From QZKY01 sp942492925 (GTDB lineage Bacteria; Pseudomonadota; Gammaproteobacteria; Burkholderiales; Burkholderiaceae_D), in assembly GCA_942492925.1 (NCBI GenBank), contig OW818641.1, forward strand, positions 1,922,001-1,986,000: 64,000 nucleotides of DNA. The letters run 5' to 3'. A program made the position numbers and the translations under genes. The notes below the pieces were generated by a model, which was not told the DNA's origin, searched no databases, and saw only the letters and a program-made list of their open reading frames with translations. This document shows, in pieces, positions 8,074-16,869 of the stretch. Position 1 is the first letter of the stretch; every line of letters starts with the position of its first letter.

Positions 8074-8694
8074 ATGGCAAGCCCAAAACTCATCGTATCA
8101 CTCGATGGCGACGTTATTCGGGAACTCGATCTGACCCGCGACCGCATCACGATTGGCCGCCGCCCCTATAACGATATCGTCCTCGACAGTCCGTCGATCA
8201 GCGGCGAACATGCGATGATTGCCACGGTGCTCAATGAAAGCATTCTCGAAGACCTGAACAGCACCAACGGCACCTACGTCAACGGCCAGCCCATCAAAAA
8301 GCATTTTCTGCAAAACGGCGACGCCATCGAACTGGTCAAGTTCCGGATCGAATATCGCGACGCGGCTCATGCCGGTGCCCCTGTCGCCCACGCCGCTCCC
8401 TCTTCACCGCAGCGACCTGCCGCCCACTCTGCCTCGCTGTCGGGCGCGCTGCTGGTCCTCAACGGCGCAAATGCCGGTACCTCCCTGCCGCTGACCAAGG
8501 AAGTGACCACGCTCGGACGCGCCGGCGCGCAAGTTGCCGCCGTCTCCAAACAGCCGAATGGCTTTGCCATCGCCCACGTTGAAGGCCCGGCCCCGCTGGT
8601 CAACAATGAACCTGTTGGCGCCGTACCACACCCGCTGACCGATGGCGACATCATCGATTTGTCCGGCACGCAAATTCAGTTTTCGCTGCGCTAA
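8074..8694 (+). CDS. FHA domain-containing protein
   Basis: 206 residues from ATG 8074, preceded by GGGAG; an upstream in-frame extension has no similarity. The N-terminal FHA domain (about 5-90) is complete: ITIGRRPYNDIVLDSPSISGEHA with the Gly-Arg, Ser-x-x-His and later NSTNGTYVNGQPI motifs that bind phosphothreonine peptides. After an Ala/Pro-rich linker (about 95-120) the C-terminal half looks like a second, degenerate FHA fold (LNGANAGTSLPL, TTLGRAG, LVNNEP, LTDGDIIDL), lacking the Ser-x-x-His pair. No kinase or phosphatase is adjacent, so the partner is unknown. There is no signal peptide. Confidence 0.88.
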   Translation: MASPKLIVSLDGDVIRELDLTRDRITIGRRPYNDIVLDSPSISGEHAMIATVLNESILEDLNSTNGTYVNGQPIKKHFLQNGDAIELVKFRIEYRDAAHAGAPVAHAAPSSPQRPAAHSASLSGALLVLNGANAGTSLPLTKEVTTLGRAGAQVAAVSKQPNGFAIAHVEGPAPLVNNEPVGAVPHPLTDGDIIDLSGTQIQFSLR

Positions 8695-8862
8695 CGCAAA
8701 ACGACTTGATTGTTGTTTCATTCGCCCGTCACCGCTGACGAAACGACGTTTTTTGCCGAAAATATTGACAAATATTGTCATCGCCTGCCAAAAAATGTGC
8801 AGCGCTCACGCAGCATCTTAATTTTTCCCAATCAAATCAACTAAATAGCCAACCCCTTCGGC

Positions 8863-8877
8863 TGGCACGGAACCTGC
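8863..8877 (+). promoter_or_regulatory. Sigma-54 (RpoN) promoter of the pilin gene
   Basis: TGGCACGGAACCTGC fits the -24/-12 consensus TGGCAC-N5-TTGC with one mismatch. It predicts transcription from about 8889, 40 bases before the pilin ATG. Sigma-54 control of pilA through PilS-PilR is established in Pseudomonas and relatives; PilR control here is inference. Confidence 0.82.
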
Positions 8878-8927
8878 TGTAAGCATGGATGTAGTCATCC
8901 ATCTGTGATCCACTCAAAGGAGAAAAA

Positions 8928-9350
8928 ATGAAAGTTATGAAAATGAAACAGGCTGCGCAACGCGGCTTCACCCTGATCGAATTGATGATCGTCGTAGCGA
9001 TTATCGGTATCTTGGCAGCAGTCGCAATTCCTGCATACATGAGCTATACCGTCCGCGCCCAAGTTTCGGAAGTGATTCTGGCTGCGACATCGGGCAAGAC
9101 CCAAGTAGCAGAAGCTTTCCAAACCAATGGCGCTTTGCCTGCTGCAGCCGACGTAGTTGTTGCACAAGCTTCTAAGTATGTTGCATCAGTCTCTTGGAAT
9201 GGGACTGTACTGACCGCAACATCCCAAGCACTGAACAATGGTGTTACCGGTACCATTACGCTGACGCCAGCAGATGCTGGTAACGGTGTGCTGAATTGGA
9301 CATGCGGTGGAACAATCCCAACCCAGTATCGCCCAGCAAGCTGTAAATAA
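8928..9350 (+). CDS. pilA: Type IV major pilin (PilA-like)
   Basis: 140 residues preceded by AAGGAG. The class III signal peptide ends ...QAAQRG, with cleavage before FTLIELMIVVAIIGILAAVAIP. The leader Gly(-1), the mature Phe(+1) methylated by PilD and Glu(+5) are all present. The hydrophobic N-terminal helix is followed by a short globular head with two late cysteines (WTCGG and ASCK) that would form the D-region disulfide. It stands alone, with its own sigma-54 promoter and a strong terminator, as expected for a highly expressed major pilin subunit. Ala/Thr-rich and small, it could also be a PilE/PilA paralogue rather than the only major pilin. Confidence 0.93.
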   Translation: MKVMKMKQAAQRGFTLIELMIVVAIIGILAAVAIPAYMSYTVRAQVSEVILAATSGKTQVAEAFQTNGALPAAADVVVAQASKYVASVSWNGTVLTATSQALNNGVTGTITLTPADAGNGVLNWTCGGTIPTQYRPASCK

Positions 9351-9374
9351 ATTACTTAGTCTTTTTCATGATTA

Positions 9375-9405
9375 ACACCCCCGTCTTTTGGCGGGGGTGT
9401 TTTTT
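9375..9405 (+). terminator. Rho-independent terminator of the pilin gene
   Basis: ACACCCCCG, loop TCTTTTGG, CGGGGGTGT, followed by TTTTT: a 9-bp GC-rich stem with a T-run, 25 bases after the pilin stop. Confidence 0.93.
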
Positions 9406-9439
9406 ATGCCTATCGAAAAGCACCAAACTTTGACAAAAT

Positions 9440-9448
9440 TGTGGATAA
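9440..9448. promoter_or_regulatory. Perfect DnaA box (single)
   Basis: TGTGGATAA is the complement of the TTATCCACA consensus. It is a lone site in the pilin-xseA gap; no cluster of boxes or adjacent dnaA/dnaN suggests an origin. Confidence 0.35.
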
Positions 9449-9642
9449 GTTTGTGAACATTTTTTATTACATTTGCGCAACTACGATTTACTTCAATGTA
9501 TGTTTCAATCCTGACGTGTGACAAAATAAATTCTCCTTTTATAAATCAATGAGCTATGACTATTTATGCGGTTTTTTACACATACCATAAAGAAACCCCT
9601 TGATTTTCCTGGCTTGTGAACAGTTTTTGCCTTGAAACCCGC

Positions 9643-10881
9643 ATGAAACCTGACTTTTCCATTGCCACTGCCGGGCTGACGCCGTCTGTCGTGCCGGTTT
9701 CGGCCCTCAACCAAGCCGTGGCGCGGCTCTTGGAACGCAGTTTTCCGCTCGCCTGGGTGTCTGGCGAAGTGTCCAACTTCACCCGCGCCGCTTCCGGCCA
9801 CTGGTATTTCACCTTGAAAGACGATGCGGCCCAGGTGCGGGCCGTCATGTTTCGCGGACGCGCCCAGCTCGCCGGGTTCACTCCGCAAAATGGCGACAAG
9901 CTGGAAGTCCGTGCCCTCGTCACGCTGTATGCGCCCCGCGGCGATTACCAGTTGAATGTGGAAGCCATCCGTCGTGCCGGCACAGGCAACTTGTATGAAG
10001 CTTTCCTCAAGCTGAAAGACAAATTGAGCGCCGAAGGGCTGTTTACCCCGGAACGCAAGCGCCACCTCCCGGTCTTTCCTCGCACGATTGGCATTATTAC
10101 CAGCCTCCAGGCCGCCGCCTTGCACGATGTGCTGACAACACTGACCCGACGCGCCCCACACGTCAACGTCATCCTGTATCCCACGCCGGTACAAGGCGAG
10201 GGTGTCGAACATAAAATTGCCCAGACGATTGCCACGGCTTCCCGTCGTGCCGAATGCGATGTGCTGCTGCTGTGTCGCGGTGGCGGGAGTCTGGAAGATT
10301 TGTGGTCGTTCAACGAAGAAAGCGTGGCGCGGGCCATCGTCGCGTCGCATATCCCGATCATTTGCGGGGTCGGTCATGAAACCGATGTCACCATTGCCGA
10401 TTTTGCCGCCGATCTGCGCGCGCCCACTCCCACCGCCGCCGCCGAACTGGCCACCCGTTCGCAGACTGACTGGTTCGCCGATGTCCGCACACTCGCCCAA
10501 GCGCTGACCCGCGCCATGCAACGACGCCTCGACAACGCCGGGCAAGCCATGGATCGCCTGTCGCGCCCACTGCTGCGCCCCACCGCCCGCATTGCACGGG
10601 AACGCTTGGCCCTGCAAAGCCTGTCGACTCGCATGGCGCATGGCACGCAGCTACGCCTGAATGCGGCACGCCATGCCCTGGGAACGTTCGCGGCCCAACT
10701 GGAGCTCCTCAATCCCCAGCGCACGCTGGCACGCGGCTATGCCATCGTGATCGATGCTTCAGGAACGATTGTGCGATCACCTTCTCAACTGCATCCGCAA
10801 GAAGCCATTACCTTGCGCGTGGCAGAAGGCGAAGCCAGCATCGAGATCGCACGCGTGACACGGCTTGGGGTGTCCGGGTAA
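9643..10881 (+). CDS. xseA: Exodeoxyribonuclease VII large subunit XseA
   Basis: 412 residues from ATG 9643 (MKPDFS); a GTG at 9616 is possible. XseA forms the catalytic and DNA-binding part of exonuclease VII, which with XseB degrades single-stranded DNA into acid-soluble oligonucleotides. The N-terminal OB fold (VSGEVSNFTRAASGHWYFTLKD, then VMFRG, YAPRGDYQL) is followed by the catalytic region with FPRTIGIITS, LLLCRGGGSLEDLWSFNEE and PIICGVGHETDVTIADFAADLRAPTP, all diagnostic. It is somewhat shorter than the E. coli enzyme (456). The small subunit xseB is not adjacent. Confidence 0.96.
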   Translation: MKPDFSIATAGLTPSVVPVSALNQAVARLLERSFPLAWVSGEVSNFTRAASGHWYFTLKDDAAQVRAVMFRGRAQLAGFTPQNGDKLEVRALVTLYAPRGDYQLNVEAIRRAGTGNLYEAFLKLKDKLSAEGLFTPERKRHLPVFPRTIGIITSLQAAALHDVLTTLTRRAPHVNVILYPTPVQGEGVEHKIAQTIATASRRAECDVLLLCRGGGSLEDLWSFNEESVARAIVASHIPIICGVGHETDVTIADFAADLRAPTPTAAAELATRSQTDWFADVRTLAQALTRAMQRRLDNAGQAMDRLSRPLLRPTARIARERLALQSLSTRMAHGTQLRLNAARHALGTFAAQLELLNPQRTLARGYAIVIDASGTIVRSPSQLHPQEAITLRVAEGEASIEIARVTRLGVSG

Positions 10882-10944
10882 ACACGTGTAAAAACGCGCC
10901 GACGTGACGCGCGTCGTCACGTCATTCGCCCGTCGTGATGGAAC

Positions 10945-11484
10945 CTATGCCGCCGACCAGTCGCCGGATTTCCCGCCGCGTTTTTCCAGCAGCTTCACCT
11001 CCGTGATGGTCATGCCGCGATCACGCGCCTTGCACATATCGTAAATGGTGAGCAAGCCCACTTGCACCGCCGTGAGCGCTTCCATTTCCACGCCGGTTTG
11101 CCCGACCGTTTCCACTTCCGCAAAACAGGTAATGTGAGATGCTTCTCGCGACACCTCAAAATGAACTGACACACTCGTCAAGGCAATCGGATGACACAGC
11201 GGAATCAGATCGCTGGTGCGCTTGGCGCCCATGATCGCGGCAAGCCGCGCCACCCCCAGGACATCTCCTTTTTCCGCTGAGCCAGCGGCAATGATCTCTA
11301 GGGTGGCTGCTTGCATGTGTATCTTGCCGCTGGCAATGGCCACGCGCCGCGTAGCCGCTTTGCCGCCGACATCCACCATGTGCGCTTGACCTTCTGCATT
11401 GAAATGCGTCAGCCCGGTATCGCTCACGGATTTTTTGGCTGGTTTTTTGGGTGATTGGAGAGCGGGTTTTTTCGCTGTGGCCAT
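10945..11484 (-). CDS. moaC: Cyclic pyranopterin monophosphate synthase MoaC
   Basis: 179 residues. MoaC, with MoaA, converts GTP to cyclic pyranopterin monophosphate, the first intermediate of molybdenum cofactor. Family blocks seen: HMVDVGGKAATRRVAIASG, KGDVLGVARLAAIMGAKRTSDLIPLCHPI, VETVGQTGVEMEALTAVQVGLLTIYDMCKA and the C-terminal LLEKRGGKSGDW. A Lys/Ala/Pro-rich extension of about 22 residues precedes the core and looks disordered. No other moa genes are adjacent. It is divergent from the BepA-like gene, with starts only about 55 bases apart. Confidence 0.97.
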   Translation of the reverse strand: MATAKKPALQSPKKPAKKSVSDTGLTHFNAEGQAHMVDVGGKAATRRVAIASGKIHMQAATLEIIAAGSAEKGDVLGVARLAAIMGAKRTSDLIPLCHPIALTSVSVHFEVSREASHITCFAEVETVGQTGVEMEALTAVQVGLLTIYDMCKARDRGMTITEVKLLEKRGGKSGDWSAA

Positions 11485-11539
11485 GGCAACAAAATGTATC
11501 GGAATGGAAGAGGTTTTCGAGAAGGGGTATCATAGCATC

Positions 11540-13075
11540 GTGAACACGAAATCCTTCACCCATTCCGCCCTCTCCCCATGGCGCGACGCACTATGCGGGA
11601 TTTTTCTCGCGGCGACACTTGTGGCTGCGCCTGCGTCTGCTCAGTTCAAGTCGGACTTACCCAGTCTGGGCGATACCGAACGCGGCGATCTGTCACCGCG
11701 CGCCGAGCGCAAACTCGGCGAAAGCATCATGCAAAAAATTCGCCAAGATCCGGATTATCTGGACGATGCGCCCTTGTCGGATTATCTGAACCGCATAGGC
11801 AACGGCTTGCTGTCGAAATATCCAGAAGCGAGGGGCGAAACCGGCAACGATTTTGAATTTTTCGCGGTACGCGATCAGACGCTGAACGCGTTCGCCCTGC
11901 CAGGCGGCTATATCGCCGTTCACTCTGGGCTCCTTCTGGCAACGCAAAGCGAATCGGAACTTGCTTCGGTCGTCGCGCACGAAATTGGTCACGTTGCGCA
12001 ACGCCACATTGCCCGCATGATGGGGCAGCAAAAGCAGGACATGCTTATCCCGATTGCCGCAGTTGCCGCCGCCGCACTGTCCGCCCGCAGCAGCCCCGAC
12101 GCGGCACAAGCCCTTATCATGGGCGGCCTGGGGGCCTCCGCACAGCGACAACTCAATTTCAGCCGCGAAGTAGAACGGGAAGCGGATCGTATCGGCTTTC
12201 AAATTCTGGGGGCGTCCGGCTACGACCCCAGTGGCATGACCGTTTTCTTTGGCAGAATGCAAACCGCGTCGCGGGCCTATTCCGATAACACGCCCGCTTA
12301 TCTGCGCACGCACCCGATGACGACGGAGCGCATCGCCGACATTCAGGCACGCATCCGCGACATGCGCTATCGTCAACGCGCCGACAGCCTGGACTATCAT
12401 CTGATCCGCGCACGCGTCCGTGTCCTGCAAGACAGTTCGCCGAATGGTTTGATTGAAGCCGAACGCGCCTTCAAGGAACAACTCGCCATCAAAACCCGGA
12501 TGCAAACCGTTTCGGCGCGTTACGGTCTCGCGCTGATTGCCCTCAAACGCGGCGAAACAACCACCGCGCGCAAACTGTTGCAGCAAGCGCGACAGGACGC
12601 AAAAGATCAGCAGCCTTATTCAAAAAACGCCATCTTCGCCAGCACCGCTATCGATATTCACATGGCAGCCGGAAACTTGGCCGAAGCCGTCAAGGAAGCG
12701 AGTCGGGCACGCGAAAAATTCGCGCTCTCCCGAGGATTCGCCTATCAATACACAGATGCCTTGCTAGCTTCCGGACGGGCCGACACGGCAGCCACCTACT
12801 TGCGAGATCAAGTGCAACAATACCGCAGCGACGCGAAACTGCAGCAGCAACTGGCCAAGGCTTACTCCGCACAAGGCAAGCGCGCACTCATGCACCTGGC
12901 GCTGGCCGAAGCCTATGAACTTTCCGGCAGTTTACCGGCAGCGCTGGAACAGCTTACTCTAGCGCGACAGTCACCCGAGGCCACGTATTATGAACATTCC
13001 ATTATTGATGCCCGCGAGCGTGAATGGCAGGCAAGGCGGCGCGAACAAATAAAACAAGGGAAAAAGCTGCAGTAA
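11540..13075 (+). CDS. Periplasmic M48 metalloprotease with TPR repeats, BepA/YfgC-like
   Basis: 511 residues from GTG 11540; ATG 11504 is an alternative. An N-terminal signal peptide (about 1-34, ending APASA) directs it to the periplasm. The zinc motif HEIGH (His147, Glu148, His151) is followed by EREAD (ExxxD, third ligand near 212), and a THPMTTERI segment matches the regulatory His region of BepA. The C-terminal half (about 300-500) is helical and Ala-rich, consistent with tetratricopeptide repeats. BepA handles misassembled outer-membrane proteins such as LptD and docks at the BAM complex; that role is inferred by homology. It is divergent from moaC. Confidence 0.9.
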   Translation: MNTKSFTHSALSPWRDALCGIFLAATLVAAPASAQFKSDLPSLGDTERGDLSPRAERKLGESIMQKIRQDPDYLDDAPLSDYLNRIGNGLLSKYPEARGETGNDFEFFAVRDQTLNAFALPGGYIAVHSGLLLATQSESELASVVAHEIGHVAQRHIARMMGQQKQDMLIPIAAVAAAALSARSSPDAAQALIMGGLGASAQRQLNFSREVEREADRIGFQILGASGYDPSGMTVFFGRMQTASRAYSDNTPAYLRTHPMTTERIADIQARIRDMRYRQRADSLDYHLIRARVRVLQDSSPNGLIEAERAFKEQLAIKTRMQTVSARYGLALIALKRGETTTARKLLQQARQDAKDQQPYSKNAIFASTAIDIHMAAGNLAEAVKEASRAREKFALSRGFAYQYTDALLASGRADTAATYLRDQVQQYRSDAKLQQQLAKAYSAQGKRALMHLALAEAYELSGSLPAALEQLTLARQSPEATYYEHSIIDAREREWQARRREQIKQGKKLQ

Positions 13076-13178
13076 TTTCGTGAAGCTGCCCTAAACGCCA
13101 CATCTTGTTGCCTTTCATTGTCTTTCCGATTATTCTCAGCCGGATAGTTCAACGACTCATCATGCAAGGAACGTTTCA

Positions 13179-13646
13179 ATGAGTAATACCCTAATCAATC
13201 TGCTCGTGATTGTTATCGTCGTCAGTACGATAGCGTTGGCCCTCTACACTTACATAGCGAATAAAAAACGGCAATCAGGTTCCCAGTCCAACGAAAAACA
13301 GTTCCGAGCATGGTTGCTGGCACAAAGTTTTGAACCCGAGCATTTTTCTTTTTATGCAGGAACGGGCATCGCCATGAAGGCTGGCGATCAACGTGTTGCC
13401 GTGCAAACCAGGGAGGGCGCCCAGTTTTATTCCCTGTCCGACGTCACCGCCTTGCAGGCGCATCAAACCACCGCAACGGCACGCCCCTTGGGGGCCGCGC
13501 CAGGCGTTGTCGAAATCCGCCAATTTCAACGATTCAATCTCGACATGTCTCTCAAAAATGTTGCCGCTCCAATCAGAATCTTGCTTGAAAACGAAGATCG
13601 CATGCTGCAATGGGAGCAACGGCTGAAGTCTGCTGCCGGTATCTGA
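13179..13646 (+). CDS. Uncharacterised protein with one N-terminal membrane helix
   Basis: 155 residues; not recognised. Residues about 6-26 (INLLVIVIVVSTIALALYTYI) form a single hydrophobic helix, followed by a Lys/Arg-rich stretch (NKKRQSGSQSNEKQ), so the remainder is probably cytosolic by the positive-inside rule. The soluble part contains no motif I can name. It may form a small domain ending in the amphipathic DRMLQWEQRLKSAAG helix. The gene stands about 100 bases after the BepA-like protease and before the EF-hand-like gene, all on the plus strand. An ATG preceded by CAAGGAACG supports the start. Confidence 0.7.
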   Translation: MSNTLINLLVIVIVVSTIALALYTYIANKKRQSGSQSNEKQFRAWLLAQSFEPEHFSFYAGTGIAMKAGDQRVAVQTREGAQFYSLSDVTALQAHQTTATARPLGAAPGVVEIRQFQRFNLDMSLKNVAAPIRILLENEDRMLQWEQRLKSAAGI

Positions 13647-13760
13647 CCCCCCGTTCTGAATCACATTGCTGTCAAGAAAATCTAATTCCTGCCGTTGATC
13701 AGTCATGGCCAGCATCATGCTGGCTGTCGTTTTGCCAACCGTCTTTTTGGAGGCGATGTC

Positions 13761-14843
13761 ATGATCATCACAGAATCCAATGTCTTGCTGACATCCAGCA
13801 GTTCGTCGCGCAGCTCCAGCACGGTTCAGGAATCTTTTCGCACTTGGATAGGCGACAGTCGCCCCGATTTTGAAGGCACAGAACAAGCCACAACGCCTGC
13901 AACAGCCAGCACGGTCGTCACCCTTTCTGATGCAGCCAAAACCGCGCTGTCAGATGGAGCGCAGACCCATTCCGTGCAGGCACTCGGCAGCATTGATGAC
14001 GCAGTTGAGAATGACCCGAAAATGCAATTGTTGAAGCTTCTCATCGAATTCATGACCGGCAAAAAAATTTCGCTCATTCAAACCACAGATCTTGCTTCCG
14101 CTTCCGAATCTGCTTCAATTGAAGCCGCTGCAGCAACGGCATCGGCCACCGCCACGGCTCAACAAACGGAACCTGCAGGGTATGGCATCGAGTACGATTA
14201 TCATGCGTCTTATTCCGAATCGGCATCCATGTCCTTCGATGCCTCGGGCATCATCAAAACTGCGGATGGCAAGGAAATCAATTTCGATATGTCGCTCACC
14301 ATGCAGCGCAGCTATTCGGAGGAGACGAATGTCCGCATTCGCGAAGGCGATGCCAAAAAAGTGGACCCCATCGTCCTCAATTTTTCCGGCACGGCCGCGC
14401 AACTGACGGATCAGACATTTTCATTCGACCTGGATGCCGACGGCGCACGCGAAGATATCAGTTTCGTTCGGGGCGGCGGATTTCTTGCCTTGGATCGCAA
14501 TGGCGACGGCAAAGTAAACAACGGATCGGAACTGTTCGGGCCGAACACTGGCAATGGCTTTACTGAACTCCAAGCCTTGGACAGCGATGGCAACAACTGG
14601 ATCGATGAAGCAGACGCGGTGTATCAGCAATTAAGCGTCTGGACGAAAGATGCCCAAGGCAACGATGTGCTGACGTCACTCAAAGAAAGCCGTGTCGGTG
14701 CGCTGTACCTGGGCAACGTCAATTCCCCCTTCGACATCAAGAATGCGCAAAACGAATTGCAGGGACAGGTGCGCGCAAGCGGCGTGTGGCTCTCTGAAGA
14801 CGGCCAAGCGCGAAGCATGCAGCAGATTGACTTGGTTGCGTGA
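13761..14843 (+). CDS. EF-hand-like calcium-binding repeat protein of unknown function
   Basis: 360 residues from ATG 13761, preceded by GGAGG. The first 150 residues are Ser/Thr/Ala-rich and low in complexity. A Ser/Tyr-rich central part (YHASYSESASMSFDASG) precedes a C-terminal block with Asp-rich loops: SFDLDADGAREDISF, ALDRNGDGKVNNGSELFG, LDSDGNNWIDEADAVY. The DxDxDG and DxNxDG patterns are those of EF-hand/dockerin-type calcium loops, and the FLALDRNGDGKVNNGSELFG arrangement recurs in large repeat proteins and toxins of Proteobacteria. There is no signal peptide, so export, if any, would be by another route. Function not inferred. Confidence 0.8.
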   Translation: MIITESNVLLTSSSSSRSSSTVQESFRTWIGDSRPDFEGTEQATTPATASTVVTLSDAAKTALSDGAQTHSVQALGSIDDAVENDPKMQLLKLLIEFMTGKKISLIQTTDLASASESASIEAAAATASATATAQQTEPAGYGIEYDYHASYSESASMSFDASGIIKTADGKEINFDMSLTMQRSYSEETNVRIREGDAKKVDPIVLNFSGTAAQLTDQTFSFDLDADGAREDISFVRGGGFLALDRNGDGKVNNGSELFGPNTGNGFTELQALDSDGNNWIDEADAVYQQLSVWTKDAQGNDVLTSLKESRVGALYLGNVNSPFDIKNAQNELQGQVRASGVWLSEDGQARSMQQIDLVA

Positions 14844-14885
14844 TTTTGTGGCGTAGCAAAAGCGTGTCATCTGCCACGGAAAAAC

Positions 14886-14961
14886 TGGCACTCCCAAGGG
14901 GATTCGAACCCCTGTAACCACCGTGAAAGGGTGGTGTCCTAGGCCTCTAGACGATGGGAGC
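14886..14961 (-). tRNA. tRNA-Glu (anticodon UUC), copy 1
   Basis: 76 bases with encoded CCA. It folds as a cloverleaf with anticodon loop CTTTCAC (anticodon TTC), T-arm AGGGGTTCGAATCCCCT and a G-U first acceptor pair. It is identical in sequence to the copy at 15037-15112. Confidence 0.97.
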
Positions 14962-15036
14962 CTGGAATTTTTTGACGATGTGAATATCGCGTATATACCC
15001 AACTAAGTACCCAACATACGCGCTAATAATTTCTGT

Positions 15037-15112
15037 TGGCACTCCCAAGGGGATTCGAACCCCTGTAACCACCGTGAAAGGGTGGTGTCCTAGGCCTCTA
15101 GACGATGGGAGC
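15037..15112 (-). tRNA. tRNA-Glu (anticodon UUC), copy 2
   Basis: 76 bases with encoded CCA, anticodon TTC, base-for-base identical to the copy at 14886-14961. It lies upstream of that copy in a minus-strand cluster tRNA-Ala, tRNA-Glu, tRNA-Glu with spacers of 52 and 75 bases, presumably cotranscribed. Confidence 0.97.
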
Positions 15113-15164
15113 CCAGAAATTTTCTTTGGCAATGGCAAGTTTATTACGACAACTTAGCCTTTAC

Positions 15165-15240
<76 letters not shown>

Positions 15241-15399
15241 GACAAAGAAGCGAGATTATAACAAGGTTTTCTGCTTGCTGTAAATCAGAATCCCTGTCCC
15301 TTCGGATGAGGCGCTTCGCAAATATTGCACAGATCGCGAACGCCGCACCCCCAAACATCTTGGCTCGGGCATAACACCGCTTCGCGGCGAGCCTTTACC

Positions 15400-15424
15400 A
15401 CAACAAGCCACTAGGGCTTGTTGT
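15400..15424 (-). terminator. Inverted repeat after gltX, possible terminator
   Basis: ACAACAAGCC, loop ACTAG, GGCTTGTTGT: a perfect 10-bp stem about 55 bases beyond the gltX stop on the minus strand. It lacks a T-run, so termination would be weak or factor-assisted. Confidence 0.45.
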
Positions 15425-15428
15425 CCTA

Positions 15429-15454
15429 GCCTTCCCCCTGAGAGAGGGAAGGAA
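15429..15454. repeat. REP-like C/G-rich short hairpin, copy 4
   Basis: CCTTCCCCCTGAGAGAGGGAAGG forms a short stem (CCTTCCC with GGGAAGG) just beyond the gltX stop; same family as copies near 1261, 5287, 5876, 30764 and 41363. Confidence 0.55.
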
Positions 15455-15477
15455 GGAACTGTTGTGTCTTCCGGGAT

Positions 15478-16869
15478 TTACAGGTGCTTTTGCAGTCTCG
15501 TCAACACAGTTTCCCGCCCAAAAAGCTGCACCACTGCATCAATCGACGGGGTTTGTAATTGTCCTGTCAACACCAGCCGCAAGGGCATGGCCAATTGTGG
15601 CATCTTGAGTTTGTGCGATGCCAGCACGCCTTTAAGCATGCCAGAAAGCGCTTCGCGCTCCCATGCCACTGTCTTGCATTGCTGGGCATACTCAGCCAAA
15701 GCTGCACGTGATGCCTCATTGAGATGCTGCGCCAGCAATGCTGCCTCAGGCTTGGGATCGCGATAGAACAGCATGGCGGCGTCGGCCAATTCAACAATCG
15801 TATTCACACGCTCCTTGAGCAAAGCAATGACCGCCTGCAAGGCTGGTCCGCTTTCAAGCTTCGCACCATCACGCTGGAGAAACGGCAGCACCAGTTTTTC
15901 CAAACGCGCGTCATCCGCCTGACGGATGTAATGGTTATTCAACCACGCCATCTTTTCCGTGTTGAATTGCGCCGCCGATTTCGAGAGATGATCGAGATCG
16001 AACCACTCGCAGAACTGCTGCATGGAAAAGATTTCATCGTCGCCGTGACTCCAGCCCAAGCGAGCGAGATAGTTCAGCACCGCTTCCGGCAGATAGCCTT
16101 GTTCCGGGTAATCCGTCACACTCACCGCACCGTGGCGCTTGGAAAGCTTTTCGCCATCCGCACCGAGAATCATGGGCAAATGGGCATACTGCGGTGGCGT
16201 GGCACCCAAAGCTTTCAGGATATTGATCTGACGCGGTGTGTTGTTCACATGATCGTCGCCGCGAATCACGTGCGTGATGCGCATGTCCCAGTCATCGACA
16301 ACAACACAAAAATTGTAGGTCGGCGTGCCGTCGGAACGCGCGATGATCAAATCATCCATTTCTTCGTTGGAAATCGTGATCGGACCTTTCACCAGATCGT
16401 TCCAGCTCACATCGCCCATCAGGGGATTCTTGAAACGCACCACCGGCTGACGACCTGCCGTAATCGGCGGCAGTGTCTTGCCCGGTTCCGGGCGCCAAGT
16501 GCCGTCGTAACGCCACTTCTCGCCTGCGGCACGCTGACGTTCGCGCATGGCTTCCACTTCTTCCGCGGACGAATAACAGTAATACGCCGTGCCTTCTGCC
16601 AACATTTTCTGGATCACTTCGCGGTAGCGATCCATATGACGCATCTGATAGAACGGACCTTCGTCATGCTTCAGATCCAGCCACGCCATGCCATCAATGA
16701 TGGCTTGCACCGCCTCCGGGGTCGACCGTTCAACATCGGTATCTTCGATCCGAAGAATGAAGGTGCCGCCAAAGCGGCGGGCATACGCCCAGGAATACAG
16801 TGCGGTGCGCGCGCCACCAAGATGGAGAAAGCCGGTAGGGCTGGGAGCAAAACGAGTGCGAACAGTCAT
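15478..16869 (-). CDS. gltX: Glutamate--tRNA ligase GltX
   Basis: 463 residues, full length. GltX is a class I synthetase that charges tRNA-Glu using ATP. The HIGH-type motif is in PSPTGFLHLGGA (about 10-20), and KLSKRHG (about 240) is the KMSKS equivalent. The region LRIEDTDVERS and the IRGDDHVNNTPRQ block are typical of bacterial discriminating enzymes, as is the helical anticodon-binding C-terminus. The gene is separated from two identical tRNA-Glu genes by about 500 bases, so enzyme and substrate genes are neighbours. No operon partner is on its strand. Confidence 0.98.
   Translation of the reverse strand: MTVRTRFAPSPTGFLHLGGARTALYSWAYARRFGGTFILRIEDTDVERSTPEAVQAIIDGMAWLDLKHDEGPFYQMRHMDRYREVIQKMLAEGTAYYCYSSAEEVEAMRERQRAAGEKWRYDGTWRPEPGKTLPPITAGRQPVVRFKNPLMGDVSWNDLVKGPITISNEEMDDLIIARSDGTPTYNFCVVVDDWDMRITHVIRGDDHVNNTPRQINILKALGATPPQYAHLPMILGADGEKLSKRHGAVSVTDYPEQGYLPEAVLNYLARLGWSHGDDEIFSMQQFCEWFDLDHLSKSAAQFNTEKMAWLNNHYIRQADDARLEKLVLPFLQRDGAKLESGPALQAVIALLKERVNTIVELADAAMLFYRDPKPEAALLAQHLNEASRAALAEYAQQCKTVAWEREALSGMLKGVLASHKLKMPQLAMPLRLVLTGQLQTPSIDAVVQLFGRETVLTRLQKHL

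Noticed and set aside
9429..9448. Replication origin signal
   Set aside because: Only one DnaA box was seen, with no AT-rich unwinding region flanked by more boxes and no dnaA, dnaN or gidA nearby.
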